A stretch of 64,000 bases of DNA from an uncultured Acetatifactor sp. (GCA_910587555.1 CAJULV010000014.1:1-64000), one strand, 5' to 3'; numbered from the stretch's first letter, positions 35,411 to 44,298 are shown. Program-made: numbers and translations. Notes: a model not told the origin generated them from the letters alone.

Positions 35411-36205
35411 ATGATTACCAGCAGTTCAAATCCAAGGGTAAAACAGATTGTACAATGGCAGAATAAGGCAAGGGAGCGGCGTGATGCGGGTATTTTCCTG
35501 ACGGAAGGCTTTAAGATGTTCGGGGAAGCGCCGGAAGACCGGATTCTTGAGGTCTATATCGCTGACGATACCTGGGACAGGGCGGCGGCAATCCCGGGTA
35601 TGAGGGAAAAGCTGATCCGGACAGGATGCGAAACGGTAACTTCGGAACTGTTCCGGAAGATGTCGGACACCCAAAGTCCCCAGGGAATCCTGTGCGTTAT
35701 GAAGCGTCCCAGGTACCGTCTGGAAGAGCTGCTGTCCGCGCCGAATCCGCTGTTTATCGTGCTGGAAAATCTGCAGGATCCGGGAAATCTGGGAACCATC
35801 GTCAGAAGCGGAGAGGGGGCGGGTGTTACAGGCATTATTATGGGAGGCGGTACCGCCGATATCTATAATCCGAAAACCATCAGGGCTACCATGGGTTCCG
35901 TTTTCCGGGTTCCTTTCGTGTACACGGAGGATTTGGAAGGGGCAGTGGAAGGACTGCGGGAAAAAGGCGTCAGGGTGTATGCCGCCCATCTGGAAGGGGA
36001 GAGATATTACGACAGCTTTTCCTTCCGGGAAGGGACGGCGTTCCTGATTGGCAATGAGGGGGCGGGACTCAGCAGGGAACTGGCTTCCCGGGCGGATTCT
36101 TATCTGAAAATCCCCATGGAAGGCAGCGTGGAATCCCTGAATGCCGCCGTTACCGCGTCGATTTTAATGTATGAGGCCCATCGGCAGCGCGCCTGCAGCT
36201 GCTAA
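35411..36205 (+). CDS. TrmH/SpoU family RNA methyltransferase
   Basis: 264-aa SPOUT-class 2'-O-ribose methyltransferase using SAM. The three family motifs are visible: LENLQDPGNLGTIVRS; LIGNEGAGLS; and IPMEGSVESLNAAVTASI, which form the knotted cofactor site. The N-terminal third (SSSNPRVKQIVQWQNKARER) resembles the substrate-binding part of TrmH/RlmB-type proteins. Target nucleotide unknown. GGGAGAAAAT precedes the ATG. Its last 42 bases overlap the convergent DUF1667 gene. Confidence 0.92.
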   Translation: MITSSSNPRVKQIVQWQNKARERRDAGIFLTEGFKMFGEAPEDRILEVYIADDTWDRAAAIPGMREKLIRTGCETVTSELFRKMSDTQSPQGILCVMKRPRYRLEELLSAPNPLFIVLENLQDPGNLGTIVRSGEGAGVTGIIMGGGTADIYNPKTIRATMGSVFRVPFVYTEDLEGAVEGLREKGVRVYAAHLEGERYYDSFSFREGTAFLIGNEGAGLSRELASRADSYLKIPMEGSVESLNAAVTASILMYEAHRQRACSC

Positions 36206-36553
36206 GGCGGATTTGTTCTCCGTAGCCACGATATCGCTGCCGAATACGTCTTTCAGAAGGACATCTCCCACGGAGACGGGAAGGGGGACCGTGTGGGCAT
36301 TTATCAGGCGCATGCAGTCCGCCAGGTGCTGCCTGGGAATGGGCTGCCGCGTCTTTACGGACAGCATCTGCCCGTCCTCGCAGCGCATGGTGGTAGTCAG
36401 GGTTCGGACGGGACGGCAGACCTCGGATTCCGCGTAGGCGGCTCCTCTTTTGCAGGTATTGCCGGTGATCTTGATCACGGAATCTCCCTCCAGCCGTACG
36501 GTAATGGGGCAGCCCATGGGGCATATGATACAGGTCAGACTGGTTTCTGTCAT
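36164..36553 (-). CDS. DUF1667 protein, third gene of the flavoprotein operon
   Basis: 129-aa Cys-rich protein of the DUF1667 family. Cys8, Cys11, Cys15 and Cys34 (CIICPMGC and NTCKRG) probably hold a metal or iron-sulfur centre. The family almost always follows glycerol-3-phosphate-dehydrogenase-like and FAD oxidoreductase genes, as here, and is thought to help pass electrons. It starts with an ATGA overlap with the preceding gene. The C-terminal SALAAAGALPMGLIH looks longer than usual and runs into the convergent methyltransferase gene. Confidence 0.88.
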   Translation of the reverse strand: MTETSLTCIICPMGCPITVRLEGDSVIKITGNTCKRGAAYAESEVCRPVRTLTTTMRCEDGQMLSVKTRQPIPRQHLADCMRLINAHTVPLPVSVGDVLLKDVFGSDIVATENKSALAAAGALPMGLIH

Positions 36554-37818
36554 GTGGGCGTCTCCTCCAATATCAGCTTCAGCTCCGAAATACCGGACAG
36601 AAGCTCTTTTTTGATTTTGATGGTTTCCATTTCCCCGGGTGCAGCCCGGTATTTTTTTACGGAATACAGTTCTTCATACACATTCCGGGAATGCTCTCCA
36701 TTCCCTGTTCCCATAACTCGGAATTTCACATTGCGGTACCGGCTGCCTACCCGAAAGTACAGGGTAGTGTCTTCTAAGCGGGTGATTTTCTGTGGAACGG
36801 CATAGCGTATTTTATCGTCCGTAAAAACGGGTATAGAACATTCGCGGACAAGCTGTCCCCTGATATACGCAGCGGCGCTTTTTCCGGCAATTTCGGCCTC
36901 CAGGGAGACGAAATCCACCAGATCGTGTACATGGAGTACATTGCCGCAGGAGAAGATTCCGGGGATCTCCGTCTGTCTGTCCTGGTTTACCACGGCTCCG
37001 CCGGTGACGGGATCCGTTGGAATGCCGGCCTGCAGGGTAAGCTCGTTTTCCGGAATCAGGCCTACGGACAGAAGCAGCGTGTCACAGGGGACGTACTCCC
37101 CGGTTCCGGGGATGGGACGGCGCTTTTCGTCGGTTTTTGCGATGGTGACGCCTGTCAGCCTTTCTTTACCGTGAATCTGCACCACGGTGTGGGAAAGCTT
37201 TAACGGGATGCCGAAGTCGTCGAGGCACTGTGCAATGTTCCTGGCCAGGCCTCCAGAATAGGGCAGCAGTTCGCAGACAGCCCTGACGTGTGCGCCTTCC
37301 AGCGTCATGCGGCGGGCCATGATGAGTCCGATATCCCCGGAGCCTAAGATTACAACTTCTTTTCCGGGCAGATAACCCTTCCGGTTTACTAGTTTCTGGG
37401 CGGTTCCGGCGCTGTAAATGCCGACGGGGCGGGTACCGGGGATATTCAGCGCGCCCCTGGGGCGTTCCCGGCATCCCATTGCCAGTACCACGGCTTTCGC
37501 CCGGATGGTAAAAATGCCCTCTTCCGCATTGGAGGCGGTGATTTCCTTTTCGGGGGAGAGGGACAGCACCATCGTCTTATACTTGACGGGAATTTGGTAT
37601 TCTTTTATCTGCTGTTCGTATTTCCAGGCATATTCGGGACCGGTCAGTTCCTCGCCGAAGCGGTGAAGCCCGAAGCCGTTGTGGATGCATTGCTGCAGGA
37701 TGCCGCCCAGGTGTTCGTCCCGCTCCAGGATGAGGATGTCCCGGATACCGCTTTCATATGCCGCCACGGCAGCGCCCATTCCGGCAGGTCCGCCGCCTAT
37801 GATAACCAGATCAGTCAT
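36550..37818 (-). CDS. FAD-dependent pyridine nucleotide oxidoreductase
   Basis: 422-aa flavoprotein with an N-terminal FAD site (DLVIIGGGPAGMGAAVAAY) and a mid-protein NAD(P) site (VVILGSGDIGLIMARR). No redox-active CxxxxC pair is visible, so it is not of the thioredoxin-reductase or NADH-oxidase disulfide type. Lying between the glycerol-3-phosphate-dehydrogenase-like gene and DUF1667, it is probably the electron-accepting subunit of that enzyme. AGGAGG with five-base spacing fixes the start at 37818; the upstream in-frame residues are leader. Confidence 0.88.
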   Translation of the reverse strand: MTDLVIIGGGPAGMGAAVAAYESGIRDILILERDEHLGGILQQCIHNGFGLHRFGEELTGPEYAWKYEQQIKEYQIPVKYKTMVLSLSPEKEITASNAEEGIFTIRAKAVVLAMGCRERPRGALNIPGTRPVGIYSAGTAQKLVNRKGYLPGKEVVILGSGDIGLIMARRMTLEGAHVRAVCELLPYSGGLARNIAQCLDDFGIPLKLSHTVVQIHGKERLTGVTIAKTDEKRRPIPGTGEYVPCDTLLLSVGLIPENELTLQAGIPTDPVTGGAVVNQDRQTEIPGIFSCGNVLHVHDLVDFVSLEAEIAGKSAAAYIRGQLVRECSIPVFTDDKIRYAVPQKITRLEDTTLYFRVGSRYRNVKFRVMGTGNGEHSRNVYEELYSVKKYRAAPGEMETIKIKKELLSGISELKLILEETPT

Positions 37819-37915
37819 GTGAGCCTCCTGTGATTTTCGGTGAATTGATTCCCCCGGCAAGGAGCCAGGCGGATGCGTCGGCATCCATTTTGCGAATGCC
37901 GCAGGGTTGTTGACT

Positions 37916-39358
37916 TTACTGTCCCTTGGTGGGACCTATACTGATTTCGGAGCCGGGACCGCATTTTGTAACCTTCCCGAAAGGAATGCCCAGCTCTCCG
38001 GCGAGAAGCTCCGCAATGTAAGGCATGCAGAAGCCGCCCTGGCATCTTCCCATCTGTGCGCGGGTGCGGCGCTTGATGCCGTCTAAATCCCGCGCGGGAG
38101 GGTTGGTGCGGATGGCGGCCAGGATTTCGCCCTCCGTGACGGTTTCGCAGCGGCAGACTACATGGCCGTAAGCTTTATCCCGGCGGATGATTTGGTTTTT
38201 TTCTTCCACGGAAGCCTGGCGGAAGGCGTAAACAGGCCTGCGCAGCGGCTGCCAGTCTGCTTTTTTGTGTAAAACAAGCCCCTGTCCCTCCAGAAGCAGG
38301 GCAATGTATTCCGCGATGGCAGGTGCGGCGGTGAGTCCGGGGGATTCGATGCCCGCAGCATTGACAAAGCCCGGAAAAGGGGAATGAATGATAAAGTCGC
38401 CTGTATTGCCCACGGCGCGGAGACCGCAGAAGGAGGTGATGACCTTGTTCAGCGGGACATGTTTCAGCGTTTCATGGGCGTGTTCCGTAATCTGTGCCAG
38501 GCCCTCTGCGGTGGTGGCCGTATCTGCCTTGTCATCCAAATCCGTGGAGGTGGGGCCGAGGAGGAGGTTGCCGTCCACGGTAGGCGTGGCCAGGATGCCC
38601 TTTCCCTTTTTGGAGGGGGTGCGGAATACGGTATGGGAGAGCAGGCCGCCGCACTCTCTGTCCAGCAGCAGGTATTCCCCGCGGCGGGGACGGATACGGA
38701 CGGAATTGTCCCCGGCAAGGCCTGCAACCTCGTCCGCGTGAAGGCCGGCGGCGTTTATGACGTATTTTGCCCGTATTCTGCGGCCCGTCACAGAGTCTTT
38801 CTCCGCAATCTCGTAGTATCCGTCCCGCCGCGCAATCTGTGCCGTATGGAAATTCAGCAGCAACTCGGCGCCGTTGTCCATGGCGTTGCCCACGGCCGCC
38901 ACAGTCAGCTCATAGGGGCAGATAATGGCGCAGGTGGGGGCATACAGGGCGCAGGTGACTGCTTCCGATAGCCCGGGTTCCAGCTGCCTGGCTTCTTTCC
39001 CGTCTAAAATGCGGAGCTGCTTTACGCCGTTTTTGACACCCCGGTGATAGAGGGCACGTATGGTTTCCGTGTCTTCCTCATGAAATCCCGCAACCAGGGA
39101 GCCGTTCCTGCTGTAGGGAACCCCCAGCTGCCCGGCGATTTCTTCCATCATCTCCGAACCGCGGACATTCAGCCGGGCTTTCAGGGTGCCGTTCTCGGCG
39201 TCGTATCCGGCGTGGACAATGCCGGAGTTGGCGCGGCTGGTTCCCATAGCCACATCGTTTTCCTTTTCCAGGATACAGATGTCCAGCTCGTAAGCCGCCA
39301 ATGTACGCGCCAGCATTCCGCCTGTCACACCTGCACCTATAATCGCTACATCGTACAT
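37916..39358 (-). CDS. Glycerol-3-phosphate dehydrogenase-like flavoprotein with [2Fe-2S] domain
   Basis: 480-aa DAO-type FAD oxidoreductase (MYDVAIIGAGVTGGMLARTL). The C-terminus adds a BFD-like [2Fe-2S]-binding domain with VCRCETVTEGE and GRCQGGFC, as in anaerobic GlpA. Such enzymes oxidise sn-glycerol 3-phosphate or a related 2-hydroxy acid. GGAGAAAGG precedes the ATG at 39358. It is the first gene of a three-gene minus-strand operon, divergent from an AraC-type regulator. Upstream DNA matches that of the rhamnosidase gene, which argues for a sugar-linked substrate. The exact substrate is not readable. Confidence 0.88.
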   Translation of the reverse strand: MYDVAIIGAGVTGGMLARTLAAYELDICILEKENDVAMGTSRANSGIVHAGYDAENGTLKARLNVRGSEMMEEIAGQLGVPYSRNGSLVAGFHEEDTETIRALYHRGVKNGVKQLRILDGKEARQLEPGLSEAVTCALYAPTCAIICPYELTVAAVGNAMDNGAELLLNFHTAQIARRDGYYEIAEKDSVTGRRIRAKYVINAAGLHADEVAGLAGDNSVRIRPRRGEYLLLDRECGGLLSHTVFRTPSKKGKGILATPTVDGNLLLGPTSTDLDDKADTATTAEGLAQITEHAHETLKHVPLNKVITSFCGLRAVGNTGDFIIHSPFPGFVNAAGIESPGLTAAPAIAEYIALLLEGQGLVLHKKADWQPLRRPVYAFRQASVEEKNQIIRRDKAYGHVVCRCETVTEGEILAAIRTNPPARDLDGIKRRTRAQMGRCQGGFCMPYIAELLAGELGIPFGKVTKCGPGSEISIGPTKGQ

Positions 39359-39440
39359 ATTTATACCTTTCTCCGCTTGCACGGGGTGTTATTCCGGGCT
39401 TCCGTATATGACGGTACAGCCGGTAATGTTATCCGGTATT

Positions 39441-39511
39441 GCTATTATAGAATAAAATAGTATAATAATCTCGTAGAATAAGACAGAATTTTTCGATTTT
39501 CATACGATCGG
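39441..39511. promoter_or_regulatory. Shared regulatory element, copy 1 (flavoprotein operon/AraC gene)
   Basis: Ungapped match to 42760-42830 (56 of 71 identical), with the best part at 39467-39511 (38 of 45). On the minus strand it holds a TATAAT (39449-39444) with no good -35, as expected for an activated promoter, and the conserved block lies just upstream. On the plus strand TTGCTA-N16-TATAAT (39439-39466) could drive the AraC gene. Likely binding site of the AraC-type protein. Confidence 0.65.
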
Positions 39512-39533
39512 ATACTGCCGGGGAGGAAGCATT

Positions 39534-40394
39534 ATGGAACAGATTGTTTACAGGCAGCAGCTGGAAGGGGTGATTATGGTGGAGCAGGTTACCCGGGAGG
39601 AAAATTATTCCATGCCATACCGCCATTTTCATGACACATTTGAACTGTACTATCTCACGGAAGGAGAGAGCTACTATTTTATTGACAGAGAGACATATCT
39701 GGTGAAGGCGGGGGACATGGTCCTGATCAAGCCGGACCGGGTTCATAAGACAAGCCTTGCGAAGCTTTCCCGCCACAGCAGAATCCTGCTTCAGATTACG
39801 GAGAAGGCATTTGCGCCTTTTCTGAACGCAAATGGTTTTCCCGCTTTGGACGAGCTGTATGGCAGGCTGGGGCGGATTGTCAGCCTGCGGGAGGAAGACA
39901 GGGAGCGGATGAAGGAGTTGATGCTCTGTATCGGGGAGGAAATCAGGGGCAGGCAGAAACGTTATGAACTGATGGTAAAAATGAAGCTGTTGGAGATCCT
40001 GCTGCTGCTTTCCCGGTACCAGGGGGACGGGCTGCCGGAAGAGGAGGGGCGGACGGCGCAGACACCCCGGTACCAGAAGGTCCAGGAGGTGGTTGATTAC
40101 CTGCATGCAAATCCGGGGACAGGGGAGAGCCTGGAGGAACTGGCAGGGCGCTTTTATATTAGCAGGAGCTGGCTTAGCCGTATTTTCAGGGAGGTTACGG
40201 GTATCAGCGTGGTGGAATATACCAATATTCTGCGGGTCAGAAAGGCCAGGAAGCTTCTGGCTTTCGGCGAATACTCCGTCACGGAGATTTCGGAGCGGCT
40301 GGGATTTGAGAGCATTACGTATTTCGAACGTGTGTTCAAGAAATATACGGATTGTACCCCGTTAAAATACAGAAAGGAGCAGAGGAAGGGGTAG
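39534..40394 (+). CDS. AraC-family transcription regulator
   Basis: 286-aa regulator. The N-terminal cupin-like sensor domain (RHFHDTFELYYLTEGESYYF) would bind a small sugar-type ligand. The C-terminal pair of helix-turn-helix motifs spans about residues 185-282 (LEELAGRFYISRSWLSRIF, then VTEISERLGFESITYFERVF). GGGGAGGAAGC precedes the ATG. It is divergent from the flavoprotein operon, with an operator-like element in between that recurs before the rhamnosidase gene, so I infer that it controls both and possibly itself. Confidence 0.9.
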   Translation: MEQIVYRQQLEGVIMVEQVTREENYSMPYRHFHDTFELYYLTEGESYYFIDRETYLVKAGDMVLIKPDRVHKTSLAKLSRHSRILLQITEKAFAPFLNANGFPALDELYGRLGRIVSLREEDRERMKELMLCIGEEIRGRQKRYELMVKMKLLEILLLLSRYQGDGLPEEEGRTAQTPRYQKVQEVVDYLHANPGTGESLEELAGRFYISRSWLSRIFREVTGISVVEYTNILRVRKARKLLAFGEYSVTEISERLGFESITYFERVFKKYTDCTPLKYRKEQRKG

Positions 40395-40512
40395 AGGGTC
40401 AACGCAGCCCGCACCCCCTTCCCCATTCGGGTTCAATCTACCATAAATTGTGACATACAGCTGTGGGAAAGCACTTTCCAACACAATCCGGCGCGGAGGG
40501 AAGTGAACCCTG

Positions 40513-40546
40513 TGACACGCAGATCAGATATGCGTTGGTGCCAGGG
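40513..40546 (-). other. Hairpin between the convergent AraC and rhamnosidase genes
   Basis: On the minus strand CCCTGG...CAGGG brackets ACGCA...TGCGT. There is no clear T-run, so it is a possible transcript end but not a certain one. Confidence 0.3.
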
Positions 40547-40547
40547 C

Positions 40548-42716
40548 TTAACGGATATCGCTGTAGAAATAATGGGTTCCGGCTTCCACCCGGTGTACCT
40601 TCCGGGCGATTACCACTTCCGCATCTACCGGGGTGGTAATTTCATAGCGCCACATGCCGTCGGATTTTTTCCACTGTGAACAGATGAGTCCGTGTCTGGT
40701 TTCCAGGGAGGCTTTCAGCCAGTCCAGCCGCCCGTCGGGAATCGGGGCGATCCGAACCTTTTCATAGCCGGGGGCAGCGGGACGGATGCCGGCGGCTGTG
40801 CCGTAGACCCAGTCGGCCACGGAGCCGTAGGCGTAATGGTTGAAGGAGTTCATGTCCGCGCTCCAGAAATTTCCGTCCTCCATGATGCCGTCCCAGTGTT
40901 CCCAGATGGTGGTGGCGCCTTTGCCCACGGGATAGAGCCAGGAGGGATATTGCTCCCGCAGCAGCAGGGAATAGGCAAGTTCCGCATATCCGTAATCGCT
41001 GAGTACGTGCAGCAGATAAGGCGTGCCCACGAAACCGGTCTGAAGCTTTACGCCGCCTTCCTGCACCATGCGGGCCAGCCGGTCTGCGGCAGCCTGGCAG
41101 TCGGGAGCCAGGCGGAAATGGGCGGCAAGTACACATTCCGTCTGGGTTCGGTAATGCGGATATGCCGCGCGGAATGCCGCAACGATGCGGCGGTAAAGCT
41201 TTTCGTAACAGGAGACATCTTTGCCCAGCACCTTTCCGGCCCTGATAACCAGCTCCGTGGAGCGGGCATAATAGGCAGAGGCGATAAAGTCCTCATCGGT
41301 GGAACCCTTGCTGCTTCCGGAAGGGGCGTCCAGGCCAAGCCAGTCGCCGTAATGGGTGCCGCCTGTCCACAGATTGGGCGTGGCGGTGGAGGCGGTGATG
41401 TAATCCACCCATTTATGCATGCATTCAAACTGGTTTTCCAGGATGGCGGTGTTTCCGTACGCCCTGTATACTTCCCAGGGACAGATGGCGGCTGCGTCTC
41501 CCCAGGCGGCGCTGGCTTTCGGGGACTGCATCAGATCGGGAATGACATGTCCTATATAACCGTCTTCGTGCTGTTCCGCCGCCATATCCGCCAGCCATTT
41601 GGTAAAAAATGTTTCGGCGTCATAGTTCAGGCATGCGGTGCGGGCAAACACCTGTGCGTCGCCTGTCCAGCCCAGCCGCTCGTCCCGCTGGGGGCAGTCT
41701 GTGGGCACGTCCAGGAAGTTTCCCTTTTGCCCCCAGATTATGTTGTCAAAGAGGCGGTTCAGGTTCCGGTTGGAGCAGCTTAAATGGCCTGTCCGTTTCA
41801 TGGCGGAGTGGACGGCTACGGCGGTAAAGCATTCCGCGCCTGCCTTTTCCGGCCCGCCGGGGAACCGGTTGACCCGGATATAGCGGAAACCCCAGAAGGT
41901 CAGCCTGGGCTTGTAAACCTGGTGCCCGTCCCGGCAGATATAGCGGTACTGCGCCTTGGCCCTGCGGTAATTTTCCGTGTAGAAATTACCTTCCTTATCC
42001 ATAACTTCGGCAAAGGACAGGTCCAGGATCTCGCCGGCATGACCGTCCAGCACAGTCTCCACATAGCCGGTGACCTCCTGGCCGAAATCAATGACAAGCT
42101 CTCCTTTGGGCGTGGTAAAAGCGCGGGCGGCAGCCACACGCTCGTGTTCCCGGATTTCTTCACCCTGCTGGGGAATCAGGGTATTCCAGGGACCTTCGAA
42201 GCACAGGACGTCTCCGTCCATGGAAGGTTCGAAGGAGGCGTCAAAGATTTCCCCGTCATAGATTTCGGAGAAGCGCACCCGGCTTTCCGATACCTTCCAG
42301 TCGGCGTCCGTGCCGATGATTTCCCTGCGACCGTCTTCATAAATAATTTCCAGCTGGGCAAGCAGGCCGGCAGGATTGTGCTGCAGGCCCTGCTGGTAGG
42401 GGGTAACGCCCCACCCCGGCATGGGGCTGCGGTACCATCCTTTTCCCACCAGAACGTCGAGGGTGTTGTCTTCGGCCAACAGGCCTGTGACATCGTATTC
42501 CTGGTACTGGAGCCTTTTGTAGTAGGCAGTCCAGCCCGGTGCCAGGATAAATTGACCGATCCTTCTGCCATTCAGCCTGGCCTCGTACACACCTAGAGCG
42601 GTGATAAGAAGCGTTGCCTCCTTCACTTTTCCGGAAAGTGTAAAGGTTTTCCCGTACACTGGTACCACATCCCCGGTATCTGCAGCCGGTTTAATCCATT
42701 TTGCGTTCCATTTCAT
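40548..42716 (-). CDS. Alpha-L-rhamnosidase (GH78)
   Basis: 722-aa glycoside hydrolase of family 78, which removes terminal alpha-L-rhamnose from glycans or plant glycosides. N-terminal beta domains (AKWIKPAADTG, LLITALGVYEARLNGRRIG) precede the (alpha/alpha)6 barrel with DCPQRDERLGWTGDAQVF, where the catalytic acid region lies, and DGIMEDG in the late barrel. It is shorter than many GH78 enzymes, which suggests fewer accessory domains. No signal peptide, so it acts in the cytoplasm on imported oligosaccharides. AGGAGACCTGAGTT precedes the ATG. Its upstream DNA carries the element shared with 39441. Confidence 0.92.
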   Translation of the reverse strand: MKWNAKWIKPAADTGDVVPVYGKTFTLSGKVKEATLLITALGVYEARLNGRRIGQFILAPGWTAYYKRLQYQEYDVTGLLAEDNTLDVLVGKGWYRSPMPGWGVTPYQQGLQHNPAGLLAQLEIIYEDGRREIIGTDADWKVSESRVRFSEIYDGEIFDASFEPSMDGDVLCFEGPWNTLIPQQGEEIREHERVAAARAFTTPKGELVIDFGQEVTGYVETVLDGHAGEILDLSFAEVMDKEGNFYTENYRRAKAQYRYICRDGHQVYKPRLTFWGFRYIRVNRFPGGPEKAGAECFTAVAVHSAMKRTGHLSCSNRNLNRLFDNIIWGQKGNFLDVPTDCPQRDERLGWTGDAQVFARTACLNYDAETFFTKWLADMAAEQHEDGYIGHVIPDLMQSPKASAAWGDAAAICPWEVYRAYGNTAILENQFECMHKWVDYITASTATPNLWTGGTHYGDWLGLDAPSGSSKGSTDEDFIASAYYARSTELVIRAGKVLGKDVSCYEKLYRRIVAAFRAAYPHYRTQTECVLAAHFRLAPDCQAAADRLARMVQEGGVKLQTGFVGTPYLLHVLSDYGYAELAYSLLLREQYPSWLYPVGKGATTIWEHWDGIMEDGNFWSADMNSFNHYAYGSVADWVYGTAAGIRPAAPGYEKVRIAPIPDGRLDWLKASLETRHGLICSQWKKSDGMWRYEITTPVDAEVVIARKVHRVEAGTHYFYSDIR

Positions 42717-42759
42717 AACTCAGGTCTCCTTTTGCTTTTTGTGCTGATTGTCGGATACT

Positions 42760-42830
42760 GCTATTATAGTTCATAATCATGTAAGAATCTCGTAGAATCA
42801 GACCGAAATTCCGGATTTTCATACGATTGG
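42760..42830 (-). promoter_or_regulatory. Shared regulatory element, copy 2 (rhamnosidase promoter)
   Basis: Aligns without gaps to 39441-39511. The minus-strand TATAAT (42768-42763) is kept, with an unlike-consensus -35 (GAGATT). The conserved block 42786-42830 lies directly upstream. The plus-strand TATAAT of copy 1 is changed to TGTAAG here, so conservation follows minus-strand transcription. The leader to the ATG is about 40 nt. Confidence 0.65.
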
Positions 42831-42839
42831 CTATTTTCG

Positions 42840-42974
42840 GTAACAGTTCAGACAGCCCCTCTCGCGAAGTCAAAATTGCGCTCTGTGCAATTTTGCGAGA
42901 CTTGCGGGCGCCAAAACGCATTCTTTTCGCGTTTTGTGTGCATTCTCTGTTCAGCGCCCTGTCTGAACTGTTAC
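42840..42974. repeat. 135-bp inverted repeat with two internal hairpins
   Basis: Outer arms GTAACAGTTCAGACAG and CTGTCTGAACTGTTAC are a perfect 16-bp match. Inside are two hairpins: AAAATTGC/GCAATTTT (42872-42894, extended by AAGTC/GACTT) and CAAAACGC/GCGTTTTG (42912-42936). The whole could fold as a three-way junction. No protein is encoded. It could be a non-coding RNA, a small non-autonomous mobile element, or a protein-binding DNA structure. It lies between the rhamnosidase promoter and the wall-hydrolase promoter. Confidence 0.8.
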
Positions 42975-43014
42975 TATGTTCGGGAAGGATATGCAGATTA
43001 TTTTGTAATAAAAC

Positions 43015-43043
43015 TTGACATTCCATGTAACATCTGTTATGAT
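43015..43043 (+). promoter_or_regulatory. Promoter of the cell-wall hydrolase gene
   Basis: TTGACA, 17 bp, TATGAT. Downstream, TGTAAT-N5-TATTAA (43069-43085) resembles a WalR-type TGTWAH-N5-TGTWAH site, a tentative match with one mismatch in the second half. Confidence 0.7.
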
Positions 43044-43138
43044 GTCTTCGTAACAAATTTAATAACTTTGTAATAACTTTATTAAAAAGTAGCATACTTT
43101 TTGCAAAGTAATGTGATTTGTTTATGGAGGTAAGAAAG

Positions 43139-44236
43139 ATGGCTAAATGCAGAAAGCGTTTCACGGCAGTGACAGGTTTTTTGTTATCGCTGGCCCTGGC
43201 CCTGCAGTCGGGCATTGCAGTACAGGCGGAAGAGGATGATTCTATGGAGCAGCTCCGCGGAGGCGTGGCAGCCGTGCTGAATCCGGGAACATCCAATTCC
43301 GTTGATATTGTGAATGCCACGGCAAAGGAGCTGAACCTGGATCTCCAGGTGGAAGAGCTGGACGAGGAGAAGGAAACCAGGCTGGTCATGGCGAACGTTC
43401 GGGATGCCCTGAACGTGAGAAGTGAAGCGGATGAAACATCAGATAAAGTAGGAATGTTGTACAAGGACTGCGGCGGTATGGTTCTCGAGAGAAAGGACGG
43501 ATGGACGAAGCTGCAGTCAGGCAATATGATCGGGTGGGCTTCCGATGAGTATCTGCTCTTCGGCGAAGAGGCCGTGGCGCTTGCCCATGACGTAGGTAAG
43601 ACCATCGCCACCATCAATACGGAGACTCTCCGTGTGAGGACGGAGCCGAACCTGGAGGCAGGCGAGTATGGGCTGCTCCCCAAGGGCGAGATTATGGAAG
43701 TGCTGAACGAGGATGAGGAAGGCTGGATATGCGTTGACTACGAGGGCAGCAACGGCTATGTGTCCGCAGAGTATGTAGAGCTGGACTTCATTATCGATGC
43801 AGGCGAGACTATGGATGAGATTCGAATCCGTCAGGAAGCGGAAGCGGCTGCAAAGCGGGAGGCGGAGCGTCATAAGAATTACGGCGAATACACGACGGAT
43901 GCGGATACAACGCTCCTTCTGGCGGCACTGATTCAGTGTGAGGCAGGCTCCGAGAGCTATGAAGGCCAGGTTGCGGTGGGGGCAGTGGTTATGAACCGCG
44001 TCAGAAGCAGCGCTTACCCCAATTCCATTCACGGCGTTATCTATGCTTCCGGCCAGTTTACACCTGCCATGAACGGCAAGGTTAACCGTCTCTATGAGTC
44101 CGGAAAGATTTCGGCCAGCTGTATCAGGGCTGCGGAAGAGGCACTGTCGGGTGTGTCCAACGTGGGTGACCTGACGCATTTCCGCCGCAACAACGGACGC
44201 GAAGGCCTGGTAATCGGCAACCATGTGTTCTATTAA
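43139..44236 (+). CDS. Secreted cell-wall hydrolase, SH3 repeats plus SleB-like domain
   Basis: 365-aa exported protein. A signal peptide (basic start, hydrophobic FLLSLALALQSGIA, likely cut after VQA) is followed by two bacterial SH3 domains: NVRDALNVRSEADETSDKV and INTETLRVRTEPNLEAGEY. After an Ala/Glu-rich linker comes a C-terminal SleB/hydrolase-2 domain (LLLAALIQCEAGSESYEGQV, GAVVMNRVRS, GQFTPAMNG). The SH3 domains would bind the wall; the catalytic part belongs to a family that cleaves peptidoglycan or spore cortex. GGAGG precedes the ATG at 43139; the ATG at 43118 has no such site. It has its own promoter and terminator. Confidence 0.9.
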   Translation: MAKCRKRFTAVTGFLLSLALALQSGIAVQAEEDDSMEQLRGGVAAVLNPGTSNSVDIVNATAKELNLDLQVEELDEEKETRLVMANVRDALNVRSEADETSDKVGMLYKDCGGMVLERKDGWTKLQSGNMIGWASDEYLLFGEEAVALAHDVGKTIATINTETLRVRTEPNLEAGEYGLLPKGEIMEVLNEDEEGWICVDYEGSNGYVSAEYVELDFIIDAGETMDEIRIRQEAEAAAKREAERHKNYGEYTTDADTTLLLAALIQCEAGSESYEGQVAVGAVVMNRVRSSAYPNSIHGVIYASGQFTPAMNGKVNRLYESGKISASCIRAAEEALSGVSNVGDLTHFRRNNGREGLVIGNHVFY

Positions 44237-44268
44237 ATAAAACTGAATATGTTACAAAAAATCAAAAT

Positions 44269-44298
44269 TGTCCGGGCAGGAATGTCCGGGCATTTTTT
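44269..44298 (+). terminator. Terminator after the cell-wall hydrolase gene
   Basis: TGTCCGG / CCGGGCA stem (one G-T pair), 10-base loop, then six T. Confidence 0.7.
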
